A DNA stretch of 64,000 bases from the NCBI RefSeq assembly GCF_051235805.1, contig NZ_JBPNXV010000001.1:248001-312000 (forward strand), given 5' to 3'. A program made the translations under genes and the position numbers. This DNA comes from Pseudothermotoga_B sp051235805. Lineage in GTDB: Bacteria; Thermotogota; Thermotogae; Thermotogales; DSM-5069. Numbering within the stretch: the first letter of the stretch is position 1; every line of letters begins with the position of its first letter. This document shows, piece after piece, positions 53,663-62,717 of the stretch. The notes below the pieces were generated by a model. That model saw only the letters and a program-made list of their open reading frames with translations. It had not been told where the DNA came from and did no database searches.

Positions 53663-56113
53663 CCAACTTCTCACATTCGTCAATCTATCATGATCTTGGA
53701 CAGCTTTCTCAGCAAGATTTGTTTCTGAGATCGGTTTTGTGCATCTGAGAATTGGGCTTTTTCCCTCTGGATTGAAGGCACGTACTATCACGCCTTCACC
53801 ATTTTGTGATGGTTTGAAGGCGTTCAAAAATCCATCGGTCAGTTCGATTTTCTCCACACTAAGAGTTTCTTCAAACTTCCCCTGTATCGCCAGAGGCGGG
53901 ACTTGATACTCTCTGACCTTTCTGTAGACTTCTTCAAGACTCCAATCTTCGTGAAGTATGATTGAAAATTCCACACTGTGCTCGCCAATGCCTTGTGCTT
54001 CAGGTGTCTTGATGCCAGGTCCTGCGTGTCCTGGTCTGGTGACAAGATCGTTTCTCGAAAGCCATTCGACACTTCTCAAAAGAGTTATCTTCAAACCTTC
54101 CTTTTCCACGCGTACTTCTCTCAATCCTTTGGTGGAAATCGTGATACCCACTTGCGGTATCGTCACAAACCAGTACATGGCAAAGTTGTTCTCAGGAAGC
54201 TCTGCCCACTGGGAGTAATCAGCGTTGAAGTTTTCTATCTTGTGAACAACAGGACCAAAGTATCCATCGGTAATGACTTCGGTCAAGTCTTTCATCGGGA
54301 AGACAACCGAAAGTCTGTGATCCTTGGCAAGATTGGTGAATCTTAGCTTAACATCTACTCTTGGCAGATCACGATAAAAAGTGTACTCGATCTCAAAGGG
54401 TAAGTGAACCAATCTTTCAGAACGACTCTTTCTGTTGCTCTGTATCGACTCAGGTATGAGCATATGATTTTTCACAGCCACCTTCTTGACAAAGGAACAG
54501 TTGACAGTCTCAGTTATTGTTGCCCTTGAATCGAGTGAAGTGAAGATTTCTTTCTGTGCAAAGCTGTAGTTGTACTCATCGCCAACGTCTTCAATATCCT
54601 CCAAGTAGCAAAGATTTTCCACAGTCTTTCCAGCATGATTCAGTGTCAAAGTTCCGTTCTCTTTTATTCGATGAGGTGAGTTGAAGACATTCTCAGATCG
54701 CTTGCCTTTTGGTACGACTTTGAAGGTCTTGAAGCCAAAGGCTGGTACGTTTATGTTCACCAAATAAGTATGCCTTTCCCTGAGATCATTTTCAACAGCT
54801 TTAGTCGTGTGGTTTTCATAGAATCTCACAAGAGTGCTCAAATCTGTTTCAGAGTTTTCTACGCAATTCAATGCAACTGACTCAGCGATCTCTCCATTTT
54901 CCTCGTCGACAAAATCGTAGCTTCCTTCGGGTAAACGCAGATGACTTTCGACAACCCCTTTGAACTCTCTTTCAAGTGGGTTGAAGAATGTGAGCGCCAT
55001 ATCGCTGGTGCGTTCCCCCATGATCTGGAGGAAGGTTTTCGCAAACAAAGCCTTGCCATGGTCTATTGATCTTTTCAACCTGTTCTGAACTGTTCTGTGA
55101 ACTTCATCGATGCTACAACCACAGATGCTGTCATGAGGTTGACATTGCAGTATCAACTTCCATCCATAAGAAAGCGACTGATATGGGGTTGAGTTGCCAA
55201 GAAGTTTTGAGATTGCAAGGATCGGTTCAAGATAGTGAATGTAGAATTTCTCAGCTCTGTGATGCAATATCTTTTCCCAGATTCGTGCTGAAGTCACGTC
55301 TTTGAGAATCGGGAAGGCCCTCGGTGATCTAAGTTCTCCAGAAACGCTCACTTTCGGAGTACTGAGTTTCGAGATGTATTCTTCAAAACTCGTCTGGACA
55401 AACTCCATTTCCGATGTAGAAGCCTCCTCAATGATCTTCCCAACATCGCAGTACGGTATCTCGTGGTCCGTCCCATTCATCAGAAGAGGCGGGTTGGTTG
55501 GATCGATCTTTGAGAGAATCTTTGCTTCTTCTATGAACTTTTCTTTGAGGGCTTCACGCTCAATTCCAAAGTGCGCAGCATTTGAGTAACTGTGAATCAG
55601 ATAAACTACGTTAACAGAATCACCAAAAGGGCTCGACCAAGAAAAGGTCGTTTTTTCAATGTTATCTATTCCGCGCCATATAACTGCCCATTTCATACCC
55701 AAGCCTTTGATTATAGATGGCATGTAAGCGTTGTGACCAAACATGTCTGGTAGGTAACCAATCTTTGAGATTTTGATATCGAGCTGCTCGGCGATTTTCT
55801 CACTGTACAGGTAATTTCTGATCCAAGATTCAGAATTTACCAGAAATTCATCTGCTAGTATGTACCAGGGCCCTACGGCTATTCTTCCTTTTCGTATCAA
55901 CTTTAGAAGTTCCTCTTTTTGACCCATAGTCTCTTGAAAGTCTTCGAGTACTATCGTTTGACCATCCAAGTGAAAGTGTTTGAAAGAGTCATCTTTGCTC
56001 ATGATTTGAGTCAATTTTTCCAGCAGGAGTGTCAGTCTTTCTCTGAAGATTTCGAAGGTGGCATACCACTCTCTGTCCCAATGGGTATGTGTGATCATGT
56101 AAGCCTTTTTCAA
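53648..56113 (-). CDS. Alpha-mannosidase, GH38 family
   Basis: An 821-residue retaining glycosidase. THTHWDREWY (His9/11, Asp13) and LPDMFGHNAYMP with the nucleophile Asp123 form the zinc-dependent active site; QPHDSICGCS supplies a later His. The C-terminal 450 residues are the beta-sandwich domains of the family. No signal peptide, so it trims mannosides after import. TTG start with AGAGGTGAAG, overlapping the PHP gene. Confidence 0.92.
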   Translation of the reverse strand: MKKAYMITHTHWDREWYATFEIFRERLTLLLEKLTQIMSKDDSFKHFHLDGQTIVLEDFQETMGQKEELLKLIRKGRIAVGPWYILADEFLVNSESWIRNYLYSEKIAEQLDIKISKIGYLPDMFGHNAYMPSIIKGLGMKWAVIWRGIDNIEKTTFSWSSPFGDSVNVVYLIHSYSNAAHFGIEREALKEKFIEEAKILSKIDPTNPPLLMNGTDHEIPYCDVGKIIEEASTSEMEFVQTSFEEYISKLSTPKVSVSGELRSPRAFPILKDVTSARIWEKILHHRAEKFYIHYLEPILAISKLLGNSTPYQSLSYGWKLILQCQPHDSICGCSIDEVHRTVQNRLKRSIDHGKALFAKTFLQIMGERTSDMALTFFNPLEREFKGVVESHLRLPEGSYDFVDEENGEIAESVALNCVENSETDLSTLVRFYENHTTKAVENDLRERHTYLVNINVPAFGFKTFKVVPKGKRSENVFNSPHRIKENGTLTLNHAGKTVENLCYLEDIEDVGDEYNYSFAQKEIFTSLDSRATITETVNCSFVKKVAVKNHMLIPESIQSNRKSRSERLVHLPFEIEYTFYRDLPRVDVKLRFTNLAKDHRLSVVFPMKDLTEVITDGYFGPVVHKIENFNADYSQWAELPENNFAMYWFVTIPQVGITISTKGLREVRVEKEGLKITLLRSVEWLSRNDLVTRPGHAGPGIKTPEAQGIGEHSVEFSIILHEDWSLEEVYRKVREYQVPPLAIQGKFEETLSVEKIELTDGFLNAFKPSQNGEGVIVRAFNPEGKSPILRCTKPISETNLAEKAVQDHDRLTNVRSWLIQV

Positions 56114-57375
56114 TTCTCTTCACCTCTCTTTACAAAGACTGGGTTTGTTATGAAAATCGGTAAACTGTGCTTGCCGTAGACGATGAGAATCACAAAATCA
56201 TCTGGGTGAACCTCTATTTTTGTATCTATCTCCTTGACTTTGCCGAAATCTTTTGATGAGCTTTTTGTGACTATCATCACATTTTGTTGATCAAAGTCAC
56301 CGATATTAGCCATCACGCGCACACTTTCCTGCCAAGAGATGGTCTGTCCAAAGGATTTTCCTTCAACCGTAAAGGACAGGCCGTTCGTGTAGCCCAGATA
56401 AGTTTTGCCAAACTTTATTGCATAGATCACCTCTGATAGGCTCAATTCTCTTACAAGTACAACAGTCTTGAGCCAATCTGAGTCAGAACGTCTGTGCAAA
56501 TCTCTACCCGCAGTTGCCGTTGTTCTTCTACCTTTTTTGAGATTCTCAATCCACTTTCCTATTGCTTCGAAATTCAGTTCAAATCTGCTCAAATCTGAAT
56601 TCCAGACTTCGACAAAATCGCTCACAAATGGGTTGAAATCATACATCCATTTGCATCCAACACACAACGGATCTCCCAAAGCGAATGGATGGGCAACTCC
56701 AATGAGTCCATTCTGCAGATGAACTTCTCTTAGTATTTGAGGTATCTTTTTCTGGGTGCCGTCAGCCTCTTTCCAGTCTATGAAGGTCTTGCATCCCAAG
56801 ATGAGTGCGTGACCGTTAAAGGTGTTGAGTTCTTGCCCGGGGAAACAACTGATACCTTCGATATCTTCTATCTCTCTCCATCCAGTTATGTTGCTGTGAT
56901 CTGTCAAGAAGAAGAAGTCAAACCCAATTTCCTTGAGGTATCTTGAGAGCTCCTGAACGGCGAAAACCCCATCGCTGTGCACACTGTGTGTGTGCAATTC
57001 TCCAATGAAAGCTGTGTACTTCAGATCACCCTGTGTTTCAATAAGAACTTTGTATCTAACATCTGTGAATAAGTAGTGGTTTTCGAAGCAAATCGTCCAT
57101 TCTCCAGGTAAAGGAAGTGTTCTTTCTGCAGCGCAAGTTGCATCTTTTCCAACTGTGAATTCTTTCGTTCCTCGATCGTATCTCCCCATGAATCTTCCAA
57201 GTGAATCGTAGATCAGAAGGTTGACGTGATTCTGTATCGGTCCAACTGAGGTTGGAGAGTACTCAAAATGTATTCGTACACTGCTTGTATTTTCTGGGAC
57301 TTCAAAATGTTGGAAGATCAATCTCTTAGAATCTTCTGCTGCCAGTTTTCCTTCGATTATCACAGGTTCACTCAT
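56110..57375 (-). CDS. PHP-domain metallophosphoesterase, CehA/McbA type
   Basis: A 421-residue protein. Residues 1-120 are a beta-sandwich-like domain. The PHP domain starts at GELHTHSVHSDGVFAVQEL (His, His, Asp), with FFLTDHSNI, FPGQELNTFNGHALIL, GVAHPF and GRDLHRRSD carrying other metal ligands. Such proteins hydrolyse phosphoesters or related bonds. It lies between the importer ATPase and mannosidase genes, so the imported glycan may carry a phosphodiester. Substrate unknown. Confidence 0.8.
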   Translation of the reverse strand: MSEPVIIEGKLAAEDSKRLIFQHFEVPENTSSVRIHFEYSPTSVGPIQNHVNLLIYDSLGRFMGRYDRGTKEFTVGKDATCAAERTLPLPGEWTICFENHYLFTDVRYKVLIETQGDLKYTAFIGELHTHSVHSDGVFAVQELSRYLKEIGFDFFFLTDHSNITGWREIEDIEGISCFPGQELNTFNGHALILGCKTFIDWKEADGTQKKIPQILREVHLQNGLIGVAHPFALGDPLCVGCKWMYDFNPFVSDFVEVWNSDLSRFELNFEAIGKWIENLKKGRRTTATAGRDLHRRSDSDWLKTVVLVRELSLSEVIYAIKFGKTYLGYTNGLSFTVEGKSFGQTISWQESVRVMANIGDFDQQNVMIVTKSSSKDFGKVKEIDTKIEVHPDDFVILIVYGKHSLPIFITNPVFVKRGEEN

Positions 57376-58427
57376 CTGGCCACCCTCTGTCCATTTTCAT
57401 CGAATATGTGGATCTTGTCTCTTTTGAAGTTAATCCAAATTTTATCACCAGGTTTGTAAGGGACATCTTCGAAAACAAGAGATTTCAACTGGTACCCATT
57501 GACACTGAGAGTCACTATTGTTTCGACGCCGAGTGGTTCAACAACGAAAATCTCTGCAACAAGATCTCCTTTGGTTGGATGTAGTTGAAGGTTCTCTGGT
57601 CTTATTCCAAGATAGCCTCTTTGAAGATCTTTCTTCAGTGAAGGTTGTAGGTCGATCCTCTGTTCACCTATGTAACAGTGATTTTCAGATATCTCGCACC
57701 GGAGAATATTCATCGGAGGATTGCCTATAAAGGATGCAACAAATGTATTTGCAGGTTCGTCGTAGATCTCTTTGGGAGAGCCAATCTGTTTGACAACCCC
57801 ATTATCCATTACTGCTATCTTCGTTGACAAAGCCATTGCCTCAGCCTGATCGTGCGTGACATACACCACAGCAGTGCCAAGTTCTGTGTAAAGGTGTTTA
57901 AGGAAACTTCTTGCCTCCAATCTGAGTTTTGCATCAAGATTAGACAAAGGTTCATCTAACAAGAAAACCGATGGTGTTTGTATCATTGCCCGAGCCAATG
58001 CCACTCTCTGCTGTTGTCCACCGCTTATCTGTTGTGGGTATCTGTCCAAAAGTTGGTGTATTTGAAGACTTTGTGCAATATAACCGACTCTTTTCTCTAT
58101 CTCTGCCTTCGGCATTTTTCTGACGACAAGTGGGTATGAGATGTTTTCCTTAACGGTCATGTGAGGATAAAGCGCGTAGTTTTGAAAGACCATGGCAACA
58201 TTTCTCTCCTTCGGGAGTTTGTACGTAACGTCCTGATTGGCTATGAAAATCTTGCCATCATCTGGTATCTCAAGTCCGGCAATGAGTCTCAATGTGGTGG
58301 TCTTTCCACAGCCCGATGGTCCAAGTAAGGTGAAGAAATCGTTTCTTTCTATTGAAAAACTCACATTTTTCACCGCGATCACATTGTCGAAATGTTTTAC
58401 AACGTTTACGAACTCTATCCAAGGCAC
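57372..58427 (-). CDS. Sugar ABC importer ATPase (UgpC/MsmX type)
   Basis: A 351-residue ATPase: Walker A GPSGCGKTTTLR, signature SGGQQQRVALARA, Walker B VFLLDEPLSNLD and a C-terminal TOBE/OB regulatory domain (about 240-350). MsmX-type ATPases often serve several sugar importers. GTG start with AGGAGGTATT. It ends overlapping the PHP gene start. Confidence 0.93.
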   Translation of the reverse strand: MPWIEFVNVVKHFDNVIAVKNVSFSIERNDFFTLLGPSGCGKTTTLRLIAGLEIPDDGKIFIANQDVTYKLPKERNVAMVFQNYALYPHMTVKENISYPLVVRKMPKAEIEKRVGYIAQSLQIHQLLDRYPQQISGGQQQRVALARAMIQTPSVFLLDEPLSNLDAKLRLEARSFLKHLYTELGTAVVYVTHDQAEAMALSTKIAVMDNGVVKQIGSPKEIYDEPANTFVASFIGNPPMNILRCEISENHCYIGEQRIDLQPSLKKDLQRGYLGIRPENLQLHPTKGDLVAEIFVVEPLGVETIVTLSVNGYQLKSLVFEDVPYKPGDKIWINFKRDKIHIFDENGQRVAR

Positions 58428-58443
58428 TTCAGAATACCTCCTT

Positions 58444-59265
58444 TTAGCCTTTTATGCCACCGTAGAATGAAAAGCCAAACTTTCTTTCGATCAGAAAATA
58501 GGTCACTATGACTGGGGTTGTGTAGAGCAAGGCATAAGCAGAGATCATGCCTATGTCTGGAACACCTATTTCGGTGAAGAATGTGTATATCGCTATTGAT
58601 ACTGGATATTTTGTATGAGACCTCAGAAGTATGAACGGTATGAGAAAATTACTCCATGATTGAGCAAAAACAAGCATTGCAATCACTATTATTCCCTTGC
58701 TCGAAAGAGGTAAGAATATTCTGAACATGACTTGAAGTGGAGAGCTTCCATCGACGAGTGCAGCTTCTTCGAAAGTTCTGGGAATTGAATCAAAAAAATC
58801 TTTCAGAATGAATATCGAGGTCGGTAACATACCTCCTGTCATCGTCAAGATCACGCCAAGTTCTTTGTCGATCAGGCCAAACCTCAGATTCAATATGAAT
58901 ATCGGTACCATCGCTGCCACACCTGTAACTATGCTCGAAAAGAGAACGAGTACGTAGAGCAGGATATCTCTACCTCTGAAATAATGCCTTGAGAGAACAT
59001 ATGATGCAAAGAGCGCACAAGTAGTTACGAGGAGGACTACTCCTACAGAAATGATCACGCTGTTCTTGAATGCAGTTACTGCGGTTTTGTTCTGAAAGAC
59101 CTTTACGAAGTTTTCAAGTGTCGGAGTCGAGAATGATATGAAAAGCGATGGTCGCGAGCTGAAGGGTGTTACCAGCAACCAAAGAATTGGGGCAATAAAG
59201 AAAGCAAGTATTGGACTGAGTATTATATAAGTTGTGATCTTACTGATCCTTCTTGGGTCTCTCAT
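58444..59265 (-). CDS. Sugar ABC transporter permease, MalG type
   Basis: A 273-residue protein with six helices and EAA loop FEEAALVDGSSPLQVMFRIFLPL. RBS GGAGG. It begins inside the stop of the other permease and precedes the ATPase gene by 16 bases. Confidence 0.9.
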   Translation of the reverse strand: MRDPRRISKITTYIILSPILAFFIAPILWLLVTPFSSRPSLFISFSTPTLENFVKVFQNKTAVTAFKNSVIISVGVVLLVTTCALFASYVLSRHYFRGRDILLYVLVLFSSIVTGVAAMVPIFILNLRFGLIDKELGVILTMTGGMLPTSIFILKDFFDSIPRTFEEAALVDGSSPLQVMFRIFLPLSSKGIIVIAMLVFAQSWSNFLIPFILLRSHTKYPVSIAIYTFFTEIGVPDIGMISAYALLYTTPVIVTYFLIERKFGFSFYGGIKG

Positions 59266-60143
59266 GTTCTTTTCCTCCGTGACAGAGTTATGTAGAAAAC
59301 GGCAAGCACAAGATTTATCATCAGAACAACAGTTGATATCGCTGAACCATAACCTATTTTGAAATACCTGAAGGCATTTCTGTAGATGTAAATTGGTAGA
59401 AGTTCTGTTCTAAAGGATGGTCCTCCACCTGTCAACAGATAAGGTGTAAAGACGTTGAAGGTCCACAGGGTTATCAATATGAAATCGGTGAAGATGTAGC
59501 TTTTTACGTTCGGCAGAATGATATCTTTGAACTTTCTCCAACTCGACGTTCCTATTATGTCGGCAGTCTCAAGATAAGATGGTGGAATAGTTTCAAGGGC
59601 TGCCGAGAAGAGAAGCATCGAATATGCTGTACCTCTCCAGGTGTTGAAGATCACGATTGTGAAAATCGGATGATCGTAGAACCAGTTAATCTTTCCAGCT
59701 CCCATCCAAGAGAGTAATGAATTCAGCGTTCCATAGTCTTTGTCAAGAAAGGCAATCCACAAGTAGGCGACTACAACTTCTGGTATGATCCATGCAAGAA
59801 TGACTACTGATTGAACCAGTGTTTTGAGTCTGTGACTTTTTCTATAAGTCAGTAGTGCTAAGACCATCCCAAGACCAGCTTGCCCTATTATTGCGGAGCC
59901 AAAAACGAACAACAAACTTATTCGAAGGGCGTTGTAAAAGAAACGATCTGAAAGAATTCTTCTGAAATTATCAAAGCCGACAAAGTCTGGACTTCTTGCT
60001 TTTACACCAGTCAGTGTTTCATTCGTCATACCCACTTTCAGAACCCAGATTGCTGGAAAGATGAGGAAGATCGATATGAACACTAAAGCTGGTATCAGAA
60101 GAATGAAAGTCATCTTTTTACCCATCAAATATCTTCTGTGCAA
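59262..60143 (-). CDS. Sugar ABC transporter permease, MalF type
   Basis: About 293 residues, six helices, EAA-like loop YLETADIIGTSSWRKFKDIILPN. TTG 60143 lies four bases after GGTGAT; ATG 60155 is the longer alternative, but its ribosome site is weaker. Preceded by a GC-rich hairpin that follows the binding-protein gene. Confidence 0.88.
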   Translation of the reverse strand: MHRRYLMGKKMTFILLIPALVFISIFLIFPAIWVLKVGMTNETLTGVKARSPDFVGFDNFRRILSDRFFYNALRISLLFVFGSAIIGQAGLGMVLALLTYRKSHRLKTLVQSVVILAWIIPEVVVAYLWIAFLDKDYGTLNSLLSWMGAGKINWFYDHPIFTIVIFNTWRGTAYSMLLFSAALETIPPSYLETADIIGTSSWRKFKDIILPNVKSYIFTDFILITLWTFNVFTPYLLTGGGPSFRTELLPIYIYRNAFRYFKIGYGSAISTVVLMINLVLAVFYITLSRRKRT

Positions 60144-60164
60144 AGAGATCACCATCCAAAAGAA

Positions 60165-60181
60165 GGGGGGATAAACCCCCC
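60165..60181 (-). terminator. Intercistronic hairpin after the second binding-protein gene
   Basis: On the minus strand GGGGGG, loop TTTAT, CCCCCC, then TTCTTTT. A partial terminator or mRNA-stabilising hairpin that would keep binding protein above permease level. Confidence 0.65.
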
Positions 60182-60188
60182 TTTCGAA

Positions 60189-61514
60189 TCAAGGTTTTTC
60201 GGTCACATTTTCTTTGCCAACTATTCGAGTTACCTCTGCTGCAAATTCTTTGAGTGCCTGGTCGATCGTCATTTGTTTTGTCACGACTCTCTCTGTCAAA
60301 AGTTGAGCTTGGAAAGATATCTCTGGATAGACTGGGAATGCAGGTCTGAAGGTAGTGTACTTCACCAAGGCTCTGCTCGTTTCAGCGATGAATTTGTCTC
60401 TGTTGATAGTCCAGCAAGAATCGGCAAGGTCAGATCTTGGTGAGACAAATGGTTTCAGTTCAAAGTAGGTAAGTTGTGGTTCTATGTAGAGGATTCTCTT
60501 GAGGACTTCTGCCACTAGTTTTGGATTCTTTGTATTCGGGTTGACCGCGAAGCCTGTACCGCCAGAGATTGAGACAAACTCTGGATCTCCTGGTTTGCCT
60601 CTCCCAGGCATTGCAGCCCAACCGATTCTCTCGTCTCTATCAGGAAAGCCCCAGGATGCATTGTTTGGATTGAGTACGGAGGTGAACATCCATGTTCCTT
60701 CAACGTACATGGCTATCTTCTCTTGTCTGAAGAGCTCAAAGCTTTTTTCACGTGCACCTGGTGAGACTTGAAGTTGTGCATCTCCAAGTTTTTCATCGAC
60801 GTAGATTTGTTTGTAAAAGGCAAGTGTGTCTCTCAATGCGCTGCTGTTTGTGATCCACTTTCCGCTTTCCCAGTCGTAGAGATTTCCACCAGCCCCGAGC
60901 AGAACCATGAAGAATCCCTGCATCGTTGTAGCTTCGCCCATCTCTGTACCGGCATTGATCTGCAATGGTGTCACACCAGGGAGCTTCTCTTTGATGATTC
61001 TTGCAGTTTTGATGATATCCTCCCAACTCTTCGGTTGCCATGGAATTGGTATCCCTGCCTTCTTGAAGAGCTCCTTGTTGTAATAAATCATTCTGACATC
61101 TGTGGAGGCAGGTACAAGATAGGTCTTTCCTTTGTAACTACCCATCGCTTTCATTGAATCATAGTAGTATTTCCAAGCTGGAATAGATTCAAGAATATCG
61201 TCGATGGGCCTCAGATAACCTGCTTCGACGAACTCCGGTACCCAAAAGCCGTCGATCCAGAGTATGTCTGCTCCGCCGCCACCTTTGATGTCCAGAACTA
61301 TCCTGGCTTTGAAGTCTTCGTCTTTGATACCGGTCTGAATCAATTCAACTTGGATATTCAGTTCTTTCTCAATACTTGGGATGAACTTTTCAAACCAGTC
61401 AACTACCTGCGTGTTCTTGCCACCCTTGATGGCATTTGCGATGATGGTGACTTTTTCAGCAGCTACAAAGATAGCCAAAGCGACCAGCAGTAACAAACAA
61501 AACAACCTTTTCAT
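60189..61514 (-). CDS. Sugar ABC transporter substrate-binding protein
   Basis: A 441-residue family-1 solute-binding protein. Signal peptide 1-19 (KRLFCLLLLVALAIFVAAE). Then ADILWIDGFWVPEFVEAGYLRPI, YLVPASTDVRMIYYNKELFKKAG and GGTGFAVNPNTKNP are typical. It should deliver mannosides to the adjacent permeases. RBS GGGGGAGGTG. It follows the regulator gene by 24 bases. Confidence 0.92.
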   Translation of the reverse strand: MKRLFCLLLLVALAIFVAAEKVTIIANAIKGGKNTQVVDWFEKFIPSIEKELNIQVELIQTGIKDEDFKARIVLDIKGGGGADILWIDGFWVPEFVEAGYLRPIDDILESIPAWKYYYDSMKAMGSYKGKTYLVPASTDVRMIYYNKELFKKAGIPIPWQPKSWEDIIKTARIIKEKLPGVTPLQINAGTEMGEATTMQGFFMVLLGAGGNLYDWESGKWITNSSALRDTLAFYKQIYVDEKLGDAQLQVSPGAREKSFELFRQEKIAMYVEGTWMFTSVLNPNNASWGFPDRDERIGWAAMPGRGKPGDPEFVSISGGTGFAVNPNTKNPKLVAEVLKRILYIEPQLTYFELKPFVSPRSDLADSCWTINRDKFIAETSRALVKYTTFRPAFPVYPEISFQAQLLTERVVTKQMTIDQALKEFAAEVTRIVGKENVTEKP

Positions 61515-61538
61515 GAAAACACCTCCCCCTATGAAGTG

Positions 61539-62588
61539 CTACTTGCAACCACAGGAATGTCGAACAACCAACTTTGTGGGAACGTACTGCACTCTTTCTT
61601 CTACATCATTCCATGCCAAAAGAGAGATGAGAGTTGCAGCTGCTCTTTCGCCTATTTTCTCTGGATATTGACGCACCGTGGTGAGTTTTGGTTGAATGAA
61701 CTCGCTGAAAGGCCTGTCGTCAAAGCCTACTACAGCAATGTCTTCTGGAATCGAAAAACCAAAGGTCTGTAAATGAGATATTATCTCTACAGCGAGTAAA
61801 TCTGTACAGGCAAAGATGGCGTCAAATTGTTTTACCATCTGGTGCAAATCCTTTATCTGTTGTTTATCGATCTGAATCAAGTGGATAATTGCGTTGTGTT
61901 CGTCACACGCTCTTTTTGCACCGCGAAATCTTTCTCTAACACTGCTCACCTTGGTGCTCTCCCAAGAAACGAAGGCGATCTTCCTGTAGTTGTGCACCTC
62001 AACTAAGTGCTTCGTGATATCGTAAGCGCCTTTTTGGTTGTCTGACTGAACGCTGTGATACTCCAACCCTTCGATTGTTCTGTCTACGAAGACAACTGGC
62101 TTCTTCTGCCTTACCAACTCAAGGAGTGTCTCATCAGAAAGAGAACACAGATGTGGAAGGATTATGAAACCAGCTACTTCAAGCCGCACGAGTCTGTTCA
62201 GTTTTTCTCTCTCGGAGTTCTCATCATCGTCAGAAAACTGCACCACCGGATGAAAATCCAAGGTAGATAGATATTCTTCGACACCCCGCAGGATGCCAAC
62301 ACTCAACACATCAGAAGCTGTTGTCAGAAAGACACCAACCAACTTTGAGGAAACAGGTTGAATTTTCGAAGAAGGTTTTTGAACAAAAGCACCTATGCCC
62401 TGCAATCTGTAAATGTATCCTTCCAAAGCAAGTTCGTCTATGGCTTTTCTCACAGTTATTCTGCTCACTTGAAATAGATCCATCAACTCTTTTTCAGACG
62501 GTATTCGTTCTTCGGCTGCAAGTTCACCTTTCCTAATCTTAGAGAGGATGTATTCTTTCACCACTTTGTACATCGGCTTGTTCTTCAA
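61539..62588 (-). CDS. GntR/LacI hybrid transcriptional regulator (AraR type)
   Basis: About 349 residues. N-terminal GntR winged helix (RIPSEKELMDLFQVSRITVRKAIDELALEGYIYRLQG) joined to a LacI-type ligand-binding domain (LVGVFLTTASDVLSVGILRGVEEYL, VVFVDRTIEG, VVGFDDRPFSEFIQPKLTTVRQ). This is the layout of AraR. It likely represses the mannoside operon until ligand binds. TTG 62588 follows GGGGTGAGT. It is the first gene of the operon it probably controls. Confidence 0.88.
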   Translation of the reverse strand: MKNKPMYKVVKEYILSKIRKGELAAEERIPSEKELMDLFQVSRITVRKAIDELALEGYIYRLQGIGAFVQKPSSKIQPVSSKLVGVFLTTASDVLSVGILRGVEEYLSTLDFHPVVQFSDDDENSEREKLNRLVRLEVAGFIILPHLCSLSDETLLELVRQKKPVVFVDRTIEGLEYHSVQSDNQKGAYDITKHLVEVHNYRKIAFVSWESTKVSSVRERFRGAKRACDEHNAIIHLIQIDKQQIKDLHQMVKQFDAIFACTDLLAVEIISHLQTFGFSIPEDIAVVGFDDRPFSEFIQPKLTTVRQYPEKIGERAAATLISLLAWNDVEERVQYVPTKLVVRHSCGCK

Positions 62589-62614
62589 CACACTCACCCC
62601 ACTTATCATTACAT

Positions 62615-62643
62615 GTTATATCATATATTTGCTCTCATGTCAA
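62615..62643 (-). promoter_or_regulatory. Promoter of the mannoside operon
   Basis: TTGACA (62643-62638) and TATAAC (62620-62615) with 17 bases between, on the minus strand. Confidence 0.75.
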
Positions 62644-62654
62644 CAAGATTGACA
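62638..62654. promoter_or_regulatory. Candidate operator, inverted repeat over the -35
   Basis: TGTCAA-CAAGA-TTGACA is a perfect 6-bp inverted repeat. It covers the -35 of the minus-strand promoter, so a bound regulator would block it. A related TTTGACA half site follows at about 62656-62663. Confidence 0.5.
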
Positions 62655-62668
62655 AATTTGACACGTGA

Positions 62669-62696
62669 TGTGAACTTTTCATGAGAAAAGTATAAT
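62669..62696 (+). promoter_or_regulatory. Promoter of the YhhN-like gene, with inverted repeat
   Basis: TGTGAA (62669-62674), 16 bases, TATAAT (62691-62696). The spacer is the inverted repeat CTTTTC-ATGA-GAAAAG, a possible operator. Confidence 0.5.
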
Positions 62697-62717
62697 AATT
62701 GTTATGGAGGTGACCAA

